This document shows, one piece after another, positions 34,012 through 41,215 of a stretch of DNA of 64,000 bases (positions are counted from its first letter, which is position 1; every line of letters begins with the position of its first letter). The notes under the pieces were generated by a model that saw only the letters and a list, made by a program, of their open reading frames with translations, did no database searches and had not been told where the DNA came from. The DNA comes from Actinomadura roseirufa. GTDB lineage: Bacteria; Actinomycetota; Actinomycetes; Streptosporangiales; Streptosporangiaceae. The stretch lies in NCBI RefSeq assembly GCF_900659635.1, contig NZ_CAACVB010000005.1:30373-94372 (forward strand). Direction: 5' to 3'. The translations under genes and the position numbers were made by a program.

Positions 34012-35019
34012 CTAGCCGGCGGGTTCGTCGGCGAGTGCCGTCGCGGCGGCCACGCGCTGGGCCGCCGCGGGAAACAGGTCGAGCGCCCGGCCGCCGACGC
34101 CCGCCGCCTCCGCGGCGGACAGGGCACCGCATCGCAGCAGGCCGTGGCGGTTCAGCTCGGCGGACGACTCGGTGGTGCACGGGGCGCCCCAGTCGCTCCC
34201 GTAGACGATGTGGCCGGCTCCGACGGCCGCCATCGCGGGCAGCAGGGACTCCACGGCGGCGGTCGCCGCCGTGTCGACATAGAGGGCGGACACCTGCTCG
34301 TCGACGTCCCTCGCCGGCACGCCCTGGGGGACCCACGACTCGTTCCCCAGCAGCCGGAGCCGTCCGGTCAGGGCGGGGAACGCGCCCCCGCAATGGGCGA
34401 TCACCCAGGTGATGCCCGGATGGCGGGCGAACGTCCGCTGGAAGATCATGTCGAAGACCGTCCGCGCGGTGTCGAACGCGACCTCGTACAGCGGGGCGGG
34501 ATGGTCGAGGGTCGGCGGCAGCCGCGCGTCCGGATGGACGAACACCACGGCCTCCCACTCGTCGAGCAGCTTCCACAGCGGGGTGAGGGACGCGTCGCCC
34601 AGGTGGACCCCGTTGTAGTTCGTCGTCACCGCGAACCCGTCGGCGCCGAGGACGTCCCGCGCACGCCGGGCCTCGGCCACGGCGGCTCGGGGATCGTCCG
34701 TGGGCAGCGCGGCCAGCAGGCCGAACCGCGACGGGTGATCCGCCACGAGGGCCGCGCCGTAGTCGTTCGAGGCGCGCAGGCGCGGCAGATCGTTCGGGAT
34801 GGTGCTCAGCAGCTGCATCGCGGTACCCGACGCGTCCATGTACGCCAGGGTCCGCTCCAAAGACCATTCAAAGGGCTCCGGAAAATAGATTCCCCTCCCC
34901 AGCATGGCCTGCCACGCGCGTACGCGTTCCTCCGCCGTGCTCGGTGGCGCGAAATGCGCATGTACATCGACATACGGGCCGCCGCTTCGGGTCTGCGTCT
35001 CGGCCATCTCGGGCCCCAT
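34012..35019 (-). CDS. Amidohydrolase-2 family metal-dependent decarboxylase (ACMSD / gamma-resorcylate decarboxylase type)
   Basis: This 335-residue TIM-barrel enzyme has the amidohydrolase-2 metal motifs: YVDVHAHFAPPS near the N-terminus, VVFVHPD, VIAHCGGAFPAL and IVYGSDWGAP. The family includes 2-amino-3-carboxymuconate-semialdehyde decarboxylase, gamma-resorcylate decarboxylase and 5-carboxyvanillate decarboxylase, mostly non-oxidative decarboxylases. Start ATG 35019 has GGAGG at suitable distance; MAETQ at 35007 is the alternative. In this island it is the best candidate for removing CO2 from a hydroxybenzoate-like intermediate to give a phenol for hydroxylation. It is followed by the transporter gene on the same strand. 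Confidence 0.88.
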   Translation of the reverse strand: MGPEMAETQTRSGGPYVDVHAHFAPPSTAEERVRAWQAMLGRGIYFPEPFEWSLERTLAYMDASGTAMQLLSTIPNDLPRLRASNDYGAALVADHPSRFGLLAALPTDDPRAAVAEARRARDVLGADGFAVTTNYNGVHLGDASLTPLWKLLDEWEAVVFVHPDARLPPTLDHPAPLYEVAFDTARTVFDMIFQRTFARHPGITWVIAHCGGAFPALTGRLRLLGNESWVPQGVPARDVDEQVSALYVDTAATAAVESLLPAMAAVGAGHIVYGSDWGAPCTTESSAELNRHGLLRCGALSAAEAAGVGGRALDLFPAAAQRVAAATALADEPAG

Positions 35020-35098
35020 CCCGTTCGTCCTCCATTCGTTCCGTGGCGTCGCGGGAACGCCTTTCTCGGCAATGAACAGGTCCAGTCCGTGAAGTGTT

Positions 35099-35710
35099 CT
35101 AGCCCGCGAACAGCTTCAGGCCCTCCTCGATCTCGGAGAGCGGGCTCTGCTCCAGGTAGGGCGCCAGCGCGGCGCGGGCCCCGGCCGGCGAGACGAGCGC
35201 CGCCGGCTCCACCTCGTCGACGTGCCAGCTGCCCGTGTCGTCGTAGATGAACTCGCCGACCAGGCGCCCGTCGCGGTACGGCCAGGCGGAGGCGAACCGG
35301 TGCGAGACCTGGTACGTGCCGTCCGGGTCGACGCCCTCGTCCGCGAGCACGGGGTCGGTGCCCCGCACGACCTGGGCGAAGATCGCCTCGATGAACACGC
35401 CGTAGTCCGAGACGGCGACCTCTTCCTCCAGCGCGCCGAAGACGTTCCCGCCGCTCCCGGTGATGCCGGCGTAGAAGGCGCGGACCTCGTCCATGCCGTC
35501 GCACACCAGCGTCCTGCCGCGTTCGGTGAGCCGGTAGACGGGATCATCGACGATCATCTCCGGGACCAGGATGTCCTCCCACAGCCCCGACACCTCCAGC
35601 AGCGCGTGCCGGCGGTAGTTCTTCAGCATGTGCCGATGCCTCGGGTTCTCGACGACGGCGAGCGCCGCGTCCACCCCGGCCGGGACGTCCCGTACGTTGA
35701 ACACTTTCAT
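35099..35710 (-). CDS. SnoaL-like / NTF2-fold protein of the aromatic island
   Basis: This 203-residue protein starts MKVFNVRDVPAG at ATG 35710 with AGGAG upstream; the frame extends to 35734. The pattern HMLKNYRRHALLEVSGLWEDILVPEM, followed by DYGVFIEAIFAQVVRG and SHRFASAWPYRDGRLVGEFIYDDTG, fits the alpha plus beta barrel of NTF2-like enzymes (cyclases, isomerases, dehydratases). It is 80 bp upstream of the decarboxylase gene on the same strand, so it is likely a pathway enzyme whose reaction I cannot assign. A palindrome at 35825-35839 lies about 115 bp upstream of its start. Confidence 0.7.
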   Translation of the reverse strand: MKVFNVRDVPAGVDAALAVVENPRHRHMLKNYRRHALLEVSGLWEDILVPEMIVDDPVYRLTERGRTLVCDGMDEVRAFYAGITGSGGNVFGALEEEVAVSDYGVFIEAIFAQVVRGTDPVLADEGVDPDGTYQVSHRFASAWPYRDGRLVGEFIYDDTGSWHVDEVEPAALVSPAGARAALAPYLEQSPLSEIEEGLKLFAG

Positions 35711-35824
35711 GCTGCCTGCTCCTGTGTTTTCCATGGTTCGGCGAATATGCCGGGTGAAAGGGAAGGTAATTCCGGCGGGTTTCGTCGCAGCCTAGGACGC
35801 GGTGACCGGCGGGCGCCTCACCTG

Positions 35825-35839
35825 GTCCGTTGAATGGAC
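35825..35839. promoter_or_regulatory. Palindromic site GTCCGTTGAATGGAC upstream of the SnoaL-like operon
   Basis: A 15-bp near-perfect inverted repeat (one mismatch) matches two sites after the second IclR gene (38200-38214 and 38219-38233). Candidate operator for the leftward operon. Confidence 0.5.
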
Positions 35840-35875
35840 GCCCCCGGAATTGGCGGCGAATTTCGGTGGGCGCGG

Positions 35876-37081
35876 TCAGCCCGCGACGGCCCCCGGGCCC
35901 GGTACGGCCTCGGCGTCGTAGGCGTAGATCCAGCCGTTGTCGACCAGCGGGTCGGTCCCGGCGAAGGAACGGTCCCGGGCCCGCTGCTCGGGCCCGTCGG
36001 GCAGGTGGTTGACGTCCGACCGCGCGTGGCTGGCCGACTGGAGCCGGGCCGTGCGGGGACGGCGCAGCGCCTCGTACCGCCGCAGCGCCTCGGCCGGGTC
36101 GCCGATCCCCTCCGCGAGGCAGCGGGCCAGGACCGCCGCGTCCTCGATCGACTGCGCGGCGCCCTGGGCGAAGAACGGGAACATGGGATGCGCGGCGTCC
36201 CCGAGGAGCGTGACCGTCCCCCGGCTCCAGCGCGGGAGCGGCTCGCGGTCCAGCAGCGCCCAGCGGCCCGGCGTCTCCGCCGCCCGGATGAGATCGACCA
36301 GCCGCGGATCCCACCCGTCGAACTCGTGGAGGAACTCCTCGACCGTCGCCCGCGCCGTCCACGACTCCACCGAGCCGTGGCCCGCCGGAGCGAAGGCCAC
36401 GAGGTTCACGAACCCGCCCGCCGAGATCGGGTAGTGCACGAGGTGGTGGCCCGGACCGATCCACAGCGTCTGGGAGGGCCGCAGGGCGAACTCCGGTGCG
36501 CGCTCGCTCGGCACCAGCGCCCGGAAGGCGCACACGCCCGAGTCGGCGGCGGGCCGCGGCCCGGCGATCGCGGCGCGCACCACCGAATGGACGCCGTCCG
36601 CGCCGATCACGACGTCCGCCCCGGCCGGCGGGCCCTCGGCGAACCGCAGCAGCGGGCGCCCGCCGCGCGTGCCGAGCCCGACGCAGCGCCTGCCCAGCCG
36701 CAGCGTCCCCGCCGGGACGGCGCGCCGGATCGCCTCCAGCAGGTCGGCGCGGTGGACCGTGTAGGTGTGCTCGCCGTAGAGCCGCTCGCAGGCGGTCGCG
36801 AGATCCTCGGCCGACAGGACCGTCCCGTCCCGCCAGCGCCGGAACTCCCACCCGACGTCCAGCCGGACGGCGCGTCCGGCGAGATCCTCCATGACCCCGA
36901 GCCGGCGCAGCAGCCGGGCCGCGTTGGGGGCCACCACGAGCCCCGCGCCGACCTCCTTCAACACCGGCGCCTGCTCGTAGACGGTGCAGCGCAGACCCGC
37001 GCGGGCGAGGAACGCGGCGGCCGCGAGGCCGCCGATCCCGGCCCCGAGAATCGCGATCTCCGGCGTGTTCGACCCGACCAT
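35876..37081 (-). CDS. FAD-dependent monooxygenase, salicylate hydroxylase-like
   Basis: This 401-residue class A flavoprotein hydroxylase has the dinucleotide motif IAILGAGIGGLAAAAFLARAG, the DG motif VVIGADGVHSVVRAAI, and the ribityl motif TVTLLGDAAHPMFPFFAQGAAQSIEDAAVLAR in its canonical form. It resembles salicylate and 3-hydroxybenzoate 6-hydroxylases. In salicylate hydroxylase the reaction is oxidative decarboxylation of a hydroxybenzoate to a diphenol. Here it could form hydroxyquinol from a dihydroxybenzoate or resorcinol. It is divergent from the second IclR gene, with a palindrome at 37125-37141 between them. Confidence 0.9.
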   Translation of the reverse strand: MVGSNTPEIAILGAGIGGLAAAAFLARAGLRCTVYEQAPVLKEVGAGLVVAPNAARLLRRLGVMEDLAGRAVRLDVGWEFRRWRDGTVLSAEDLATACERLYGEHTYTVHRADLLEAIRRAVPAGTLRLGRRCVGLGTRGGRPLLRFAEGPPAGADVVIGADGVHSVVRAAIAGPRPAADSGVCAFRALVPSERAPEFALRPSQTLWIGPGHHLVHYPISAGGFVNLVAFAPAGHGSVESWTARATVEEFLHEFDGWDPRLVDLIRAAETPGRWALLDREPLPRWSRGTVTLLGDAAHPMFPFFAQGAAQSIEDAAVLARCLAEGIGDPAEALRRYEALRRPRTARLQSASHARSDVNHLPDGPEQRARDRSFAGTDPLVDNGWIYAYDAEAVPGPGAVAG

Positions 37082-37124
37082 CTCTTCGGCTCCCGCAGTC
37101 GTTCCCGCTCCCCGGTGTGACCCG

Positions 37125-37141
37125 GCATGACAGCGTCATGC
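37125..37141. promoter_or_regulatory. Palindrome GCATGAC-N3-GTCATGC between hydroxylase and IclR genes
   Basis: Perfect 7-bp arms with a 3-nt spacer lie in the 178-bp gap between the divergent starts at 37081 and 37260. Likely a regulator-binding site. Confidence 0.6.
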
Positions 37142-37259
37142 TGCCGGGGGCCTCGGTCGCGACGCGCGTGGTTGACCATCCTATGAACACTGTGGGTAGC
37201 ATCACGAGGACGGGCCCTTCGCAGGCGGCCCGCACCACCACGGAGAGGAGGGCCACGGC

Positions 37260-38051
37260 ATGCCCCGGACGAGCGAGCCCGGCAGGAGCGTCAGCTCCCG
37301 GCTCCTGGAGGTGCTGTTCGCCTTCCAACCGGGCCAGAGCGTCCTCAGCCTCGCCGACCTCGTGCGCACGACCGGCCTGCCGCACGCGACCGTCCGCCGG
37401 CTGGCCATGGAGCTGACCGAGGCCGGCGCGCTCAGCCGGCGGCACGACGGCCGCTTCACCATCGGCCTGCGGCTGTGGCGGCTCGGCACGCTGGCGCCGC
37501 TCACCGAGTCGCTGCGCACGAAGGCCCAGCCGTTCATGGAGGACCTCTACACGGCGCTCCACCAGCACGTGCAGCTGGCCGTCCTCGACGGCACCGAAGC
37601 GGTGATCATCGAGCGGCTGTCCGCGCCCCGGGCGCCCGGCCTGGTGTCCCAGGTCGGCGGCCGGCTTCCGCTGCACTGCTCGGGCGTCGGCAAGGTCATC
37701 CTGGCGCACGGCGGCACCGGCCTGATCGACGCCGTGCTGGCGGGCGGGCTGCGCCGCTACACGCCCGAGACCGTCGTCGACCCGGCCGCGCTCCGGGCGG
37801 AGCTGGCCGAGTGCCGCCGCACCGGCACCGCCGTCGTCCGGGGCGAGCTGACCCCCGGCGCCGACTCGATCGCCGCCCGCGTCGTGGACGGCGAGGGCCG
37901 CGTCGTGGCCGCCCTGTCCGTCGTGGTGCGCTCGGGGTCGGTGAACCACCAGGCGGCGCTGCCCACGCTGGTCGCGAGCGGCCTGGGCGTGTCCCGCGTG
38001 CTCGGCTGGCGCCCCGGGGTCAGGATCCGCGAGACGGCGGACGGTCTCTAG
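37260..38051 (+). CDS. IclR-family transcriptional regulator (second in the aromatic island)
   Basis: This 263-residue regulator has a winged HTH (VSSRLLEVLFAFQPGQ, LSLADLVRTTGLPHATVRRLAMELTEAGAL) and an effector domain with GGRLPLHCSGVGKVILAH and DSIAARVVDGEGRVVAALSVVV, all standard for IclR proteins. ATG 37260 follows GAGAGGAGGGCCACGGC. It is divergent from the salicylate-hydroxylase-like gene, which it probably controls. It shares the island with a different IclR at 25827; the two HTH sequences differ, so they should read different sites. Confidence 0.88.
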   Translation: MPRTSEPGRSVSSRLLEVLFAFQPGQSVLSLADLVRTTGLPHATVRRLAMELTEAGALSRRHDGRFTIGLRLWRLGTLAPLTESLRTKAQPFMEDLYTALHQHVQLAVLDGTEAVIIERLSAPRAPGLVSQVGGRLPLHCSGVGKVILAHGGTGLIDAVLAGGLRRYTPETVVDPAALRAELAECRRTGTAVVRGELTPGADSIAARVVDGEGRVVAALSVVVRSGSVNHQAALPTLVASGLGVSRVLGWRPGVRIRETADGL

Positions 38052-38199
38052 GGACACGGCCCGCGGGGCATCGGCCTGGCGGGCACGGCCTGGACGGACT
38101 GGTCCGGAGAGCGCGGCCTGTCGGGCACGGTCCGGGGGCCCTGCTCTGGAGGGCGCAGCCGTTGGGGGCGGCCCGTCGGCGGGATCGTCGTCCGACACT

Positions 38200-38233
38200 G
38201 TCCATTGAGCGAACCTCTATCCATTGAATGAAC
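38200..38233. promoter_or_regulatory. Two copies of RTCCATTGARYGAAC, 19 bp apart
   Basis: Sites at 38200-38214 and 38219-38233 resemble the palindrome at 35825-35839. They lie 150 bp past the IclR stop, where no promoter is expected. They may mark an unannotated transcript or serve as remote sites. Confidence 0.4.
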
Positions 38234-38321
38234 ATCGGGCTTGAACGCCGGGCTTGAATGAGCACAGAGCTTGCATGGACTCTTGTTGACCGGGCGGCGG
38301 CGTGGTCGGAGAACGAGGAGC

Positions 38322-38359
38322 GGCCCTCCCCCCAGGCGGGTGGCGCTGGGGGAAGGGCC
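38322..38359 (-). terminator. Hairpin terminator near the protease 3' end
   Basis: A 14-bp stem with one mismatch (38322-38335 with 38346-38359) and a 10-nt loop lies about 70 bp beyond the leftward gene ending at 38427. Confidence 0.65.
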
Positions 38360-38426
38360 GGGAGGCGGCTTACCGGATCAGGTGCGCCGCTTCACGGACG
38401 CCGGTCGGCCTCCGTGCTCAGACTGA

Positions 38427-39785
38427 TCAGATCTTCTCCCAGAGCGCCGGCACGGCGGCGGGGGTCCAGCCGGGCTGCGCCTGGTGACCCTGGATGCAGC
38501 GGTACGAGGAGCCGTTGTAGGTGACGACGTCCCCGATCTTGTAGACGGTGCCCTCGGCCCACGAGCCGCCGGTGGGCGGGTCGTCCGGCGGGTTGGAGTT
38601 GCCGGTGTAGAGCGTCAGGCCGTACACCGAGAGCGGCTCGTTGACCGGCTGGAAGAACGTGGTGCCGCCGCGCGAGCAGTCGCCGTCGCCACCGGACGTC
38701 GTGCCCTGCGCCTGGTTCCCGGAGATGTAGGAGCCGCCCGAGTCGCCGGGCTCGGCGCACACGCTCGTCTGGGTCACCTCGTAGACGGTGCCCTCCTGGT
38801 AGGTGACGCTCGTGTTGAGCTGCTGGATCGTCCCGCAGTGCCAGCCGGTGGTGGAGCCGGAGCGGCACACTTGCGTGCCGGTCTGCGCCACGGTCGAGCC
38901 GCTCACGGCCCGGTCCTGGACCGTGCCGTAGCCGTTGACCGCGGCGGTCGGGGTCCACTGGCTGTTGGTGGCGATCCAGCTGTAGTCGTTGCCGGGGAAC
39001 GAGGACCCCTGGAACGTGCCCTGCTGGACCTGGTTGAAGCCGCTGGTGCTCTGGCCCGCCTGTCCGCAGTGCCCGGCGTCGACGAACCCGGACTGCCCGC
39101 TCCGCGTGACCGCGAAGCCGACCGAGCAGCGTCCGCCGCCGCCCATGTAGTAGGCGTCGCCGCCCCGGATGTTGTGGAACGTGCGAGGCCGGAGGCTCGA
39201 CTGCTGGATGGTGACGTCGGCGGCCGTCAGCCCGGCCGACTTGACGAACTGGCGGGCCTTCGCGGGCGCGGAGGTCAGCAGCACGAGCTTGTTGCTGCGG
39301 ACGTCCACGTACCAGACCGGGGAGTGGGCCGGTCCCCTCTTCCCGGCGGCACGGTCCAACTTGGCCTTCGTCGCGGTGAGACCGGCCAGGCTCTGGCCCA
39401 CGATCTGCGGCTGGGCGCCCAGGCGGGTGATCTCCGCAGCCTTCGCGGCGTCGGTGGTGGCGACGTGCAACGTTCCGCCGGTCTTGCCGGTGACCCAGCT
39501 TCCGGCGAAGCTCTTGCCGAGCCTCAGCTGGAGCTTGCCGGCGGTGGCGCCGGTGTTGACCTGGTTGGCCAGCGACTCCTTCGCCTGGGCCGCGGTGAGG
39601 CCGAGGTCGCGCTGCATCGCCTTGAGGACGACCGCCGGGACGTTCGCGGCGGCCTCCGCCGAGTACGGCGCCGGGTGCGCGGCCGTGGACGGACTGGGCT
39701 GGGCGGCCGCGATGCCCTGGAATCCGGCCAGGCTCAGCGCACTGACGGAAAGAACGGCGACGCTCAAGCCGCGTCTGTGAGACAT
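38427..39785 (-). CDS. Secreted S1 protease (streptogrisin type) with C-terminal chitin-binding module
   Basis: This 452-residue preproprotein has a signal peptide (RRGLSVAVLSVSALSLAGFQ, cleavage near AAAQ) and a prodomain of alpha-lytic protease type (about residues 45-190). A chymotrypsin-fold protease follows with His in FVDAGHCGQAG, Asp in GNDYSWIA and Ser in EPGDSGGSYISG. Disulfide Cys pairs are in place. A short Pro-rich linker leads to a CBM5/12 domain (GTVYKIGDVVTYNGSSYRC, then QPGWTPAAVPALWEKI) for binding chitin or other insoluble polymer. ATG 39785 is chosen. It is divergent from the TrmB/LuxR-like regulator at 40105, with a long palindrome between them. Confidence 0.93.
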   Translation of the reverse strand: MSHRRGLSVAVLSVSALSLAGFQGIAAAQPSPSTAAHPAPYSAEAAANVPAVVLKAMQRDLGLTAAQAKESLANQVNTGATAGKLQLRLGKSFAGSWVTGKTGGTLHVATTDAAKAAEITRLGAQPQIVGQSLAGLTATKAKLDRAAGKRGPAHSPVWYVDVRSNKLVLLTSAPAKARQFVKSAGLTAADVTIQQSSLRPRTFHNIRGGDAYYMGGGGRCSVGFAVTRSGQSGFVDAGHCGQAGQSTSGFNQVQQGTFQGSSFPGNDYSWIATNSQWTPTAAVNGYGTVQDRAVSGSTVAQTGTQVCRSGSTTGWHCGTIQQLNTSVTYQEGTVYEVTQTSVCAEPGDSGGSYISGNQAQGTTSGGDGDCSRGGTTFFQPVNEPLSVYGLTLYTGNSNPPDDPPTGGSWAEGTVYKIGDVVTYNGSSYRCIQGHQAQPGWTPAAVPALWEKI

Positions 39786-40104
39786 GGTCTCTCCTAGGGG
39801 TGGGGGTGCGGCAAACGTAGATCTCTTTTCAGAAGGTGAGAAGCCCTCTATCGTGCCGCGTTCTGGCGAGTTGTCGCCGGTGTCGGCAACTCGCCAGCGA
39901 GCGCCCGGCTCCGATGGCCGGTCAGGCGGGATGTCGCATTGCCGTATTTGGAACGCAACGAACCCTCGAAGATCATGAAAAGATGGCGCGGCCACCGATC
40001 CGCGAGAAAGAACCTACGGCCGGACGCGAAGCCGGAGCCGGGCCTGGCGAGGCCCGGCCACCGGGGGCTTGGCCGTCTCCCGCCACTCCTGGATAATCCG
40101 GTTC
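39786..40104. other. Divergent control region of protease and regulator
   Basis: No gene is present in this 319-bp gap; the left part (39810-39845) is AT-richer. Its main feature is the inverted repeat at 39863-39897. Confidence 0.5.
39863..39897. promoter_or_regulatory. Long interrupted palindrome CTGGCGAGTTG-N13-CAACTCGCCAG
   Basis: Perfect 11-bp arms are separated by 13 bases, in the middle of the gap between the divergent protease and regulator genes. Good candidate for the binding site of the TrmB/LuxR-like regulator. Confidence 0.65.
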
Positions 40105-41097
40105 ATGATCTCCGCGACCGCCACCGGTGATAATCCATTCGCGGCGCTCGGTGTCACCACGGTGCAGCAGGCCCTCTACACCACGTTGTTGTACAACCCC
40201 GGCAGCACGCTGAGCGAGCTGGTGACGCTGTCGGACGAGCCCTGGTTCCGGCTGGCCGGACTCCTCATCCAGCTGGAGGCGCTCGGAATGGTCGACGCCT
40301 CGGCCGTCCCCAAGTACTTCGCCTATCCGCCCGACGCCGTCGTCGAGACGCTCATCCGCAAGCGGGAGACGGAGTTCATCCGCGCGCGCCTGGAGGCCAA
40401 GCGCCTCAGCGGTGACCTGCTGGCCGCCGAGCAGCGCACGAACCCCGAGAAGGTGGTGGAGATCGTCGACGGGGTGGAGGCCGTGGTCCAGCGCCTCGAA
40501 CAGGTCCAGCGCGGCGCGCTCAAGCAGGTCAAGGCCATCGACAAACCGCCCTACGCCGTCGACCCGACCCGTCCCAACGAGATCGAGCTGGAACGGCTCG
40601 CGAACGGCGTCGAGTATCGCGTCATCTACACCCCCGAGGCCCTCGCCATCGCCGAGCGACTCGAAATGACCCGGCACGACTCAGGTTTCGGTGAACGCGC
40701 CCGCGTCATGGAGAATCCGCCGGCCAAGCTCATCATCGTGGACGACGAAATGGCATTGATGCCGCTCCAGGGCGACGAGCCCGGTGTCACTGCGCTGATC
40801 CGCCCGTCCACGCTGCTCGACGTTCTCATCACCGTTTTCGATACCTGCTGGGAACAGGCCGCCCCGCTCCACGTCGGCGACGAGGCGGGCGCCGGCAATG
40901 TCTGGCCCCGGCTCTCCGACGCCGACGGGCATCTGCTCACACTGCTCGCCGCCGGGCTCAAGGACGAGGCGGTCGCCCGGCACACGGGAATGGGTGCGCG
41001 GACGGTCAGCCGGCATGTCGCCCGGCTGCTGCGCACACTCGACGCCCGCACCCGATTCCAGGCGGGCGTCCACGCCGCGCAGCGAGGATTACTTTGA
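40105..41097 (+). CDS. TrmB-like / LuxR-type helix-turn-helix regulator
   Basis: This 330-residue regulator has an N-terminal TrmB-like winged helix (about 10-80, GVTTVQQALYTTLLYNPGSTLSELVTLS), a coiled-coil region (ETEFIRARLEAKRLSGDLLAAEQ) and a middle sensor domain. Its C-terminal LuxR-type HTH is HLLTLLAAGLKDEAVARHTGMGARTVSRHVARLLRTLDARTRFQAGVHAA. ATG 40105 (MISATATGDN) is chosen over the frame start at 40069. Proteins with this two-HTH layout are common in actinomycetes beside secreted enzyme genes. Divergence from the S1 protease and the palindrome between them suggest it controls the protease. It ends at the 41143 hairpin. Confidence 0.85.
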   Translation: MISATATGDNPFAALGVTTVQQALYTTLLYNPGSTLSELVTLSDEPWFRLAGLLIQLEALGMVDASAVPKYFAYPPDAVVETLIRKRETEFIRARLEAKRLSGDLLAAEQRTNPEKVVEIVDGVEAVVQRLEQVQRGALKQVKAIDKPPYAVDPTRPNEIELERLANGVEYRVIYTPEALAIAERLEMTRHDSGFGERARVMENPPAKLIIVDDEMALMPLQGDEPGVTALIRPSTLLDVLITVFDTCWEQAAPLHVGDEAGAGNVWPRLSDADGHLLTLLAAGLKDEAVARHTGMGARTVSRHVARLLRTLDARTRFQAGVHAAQRGLL

Positions 41098-41142
41098 CCA
41101 CCGGAATTCTCCTGGAACACGTCCCGGTGCCTTTCACCGAGC

Positions 41143-41180
41143 CGCCGTGGCGGGCGGGCCCGCACCCGCCCGCCACGGCG
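41143..41180. terminator. Bidirectional hairpin terminator, 16-bp perfect stem
   Basis: Arms 41143-41158 and 41165-41180 with a 6-nt loop lie between the convergent genes ending at 41097 and 41216. Confidence 0.85.
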
Positions 41181-41215
41181 TCCGGCGCGTTCACCGCCGG
41201 TCCGGGGACCGTCGG

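Larger units (their letters stand above)
38052..38426. other. Intergenic region between convergent IclR and protease genes
   Basis: This gap of 375 bp holds no gene. It contains two IclR-like sites (38200-38233) and a hairpin (38322-38359). Confidence 0.55.

Noticed and set aside
33923..34867. Open frame extending the MFS transporter upstream to 744 codons
   Set aside because: The upstream part is a shadow of the decarboxylase gene on the same strand in another frame; the transporter starts at 33922 with a good ribosome site.
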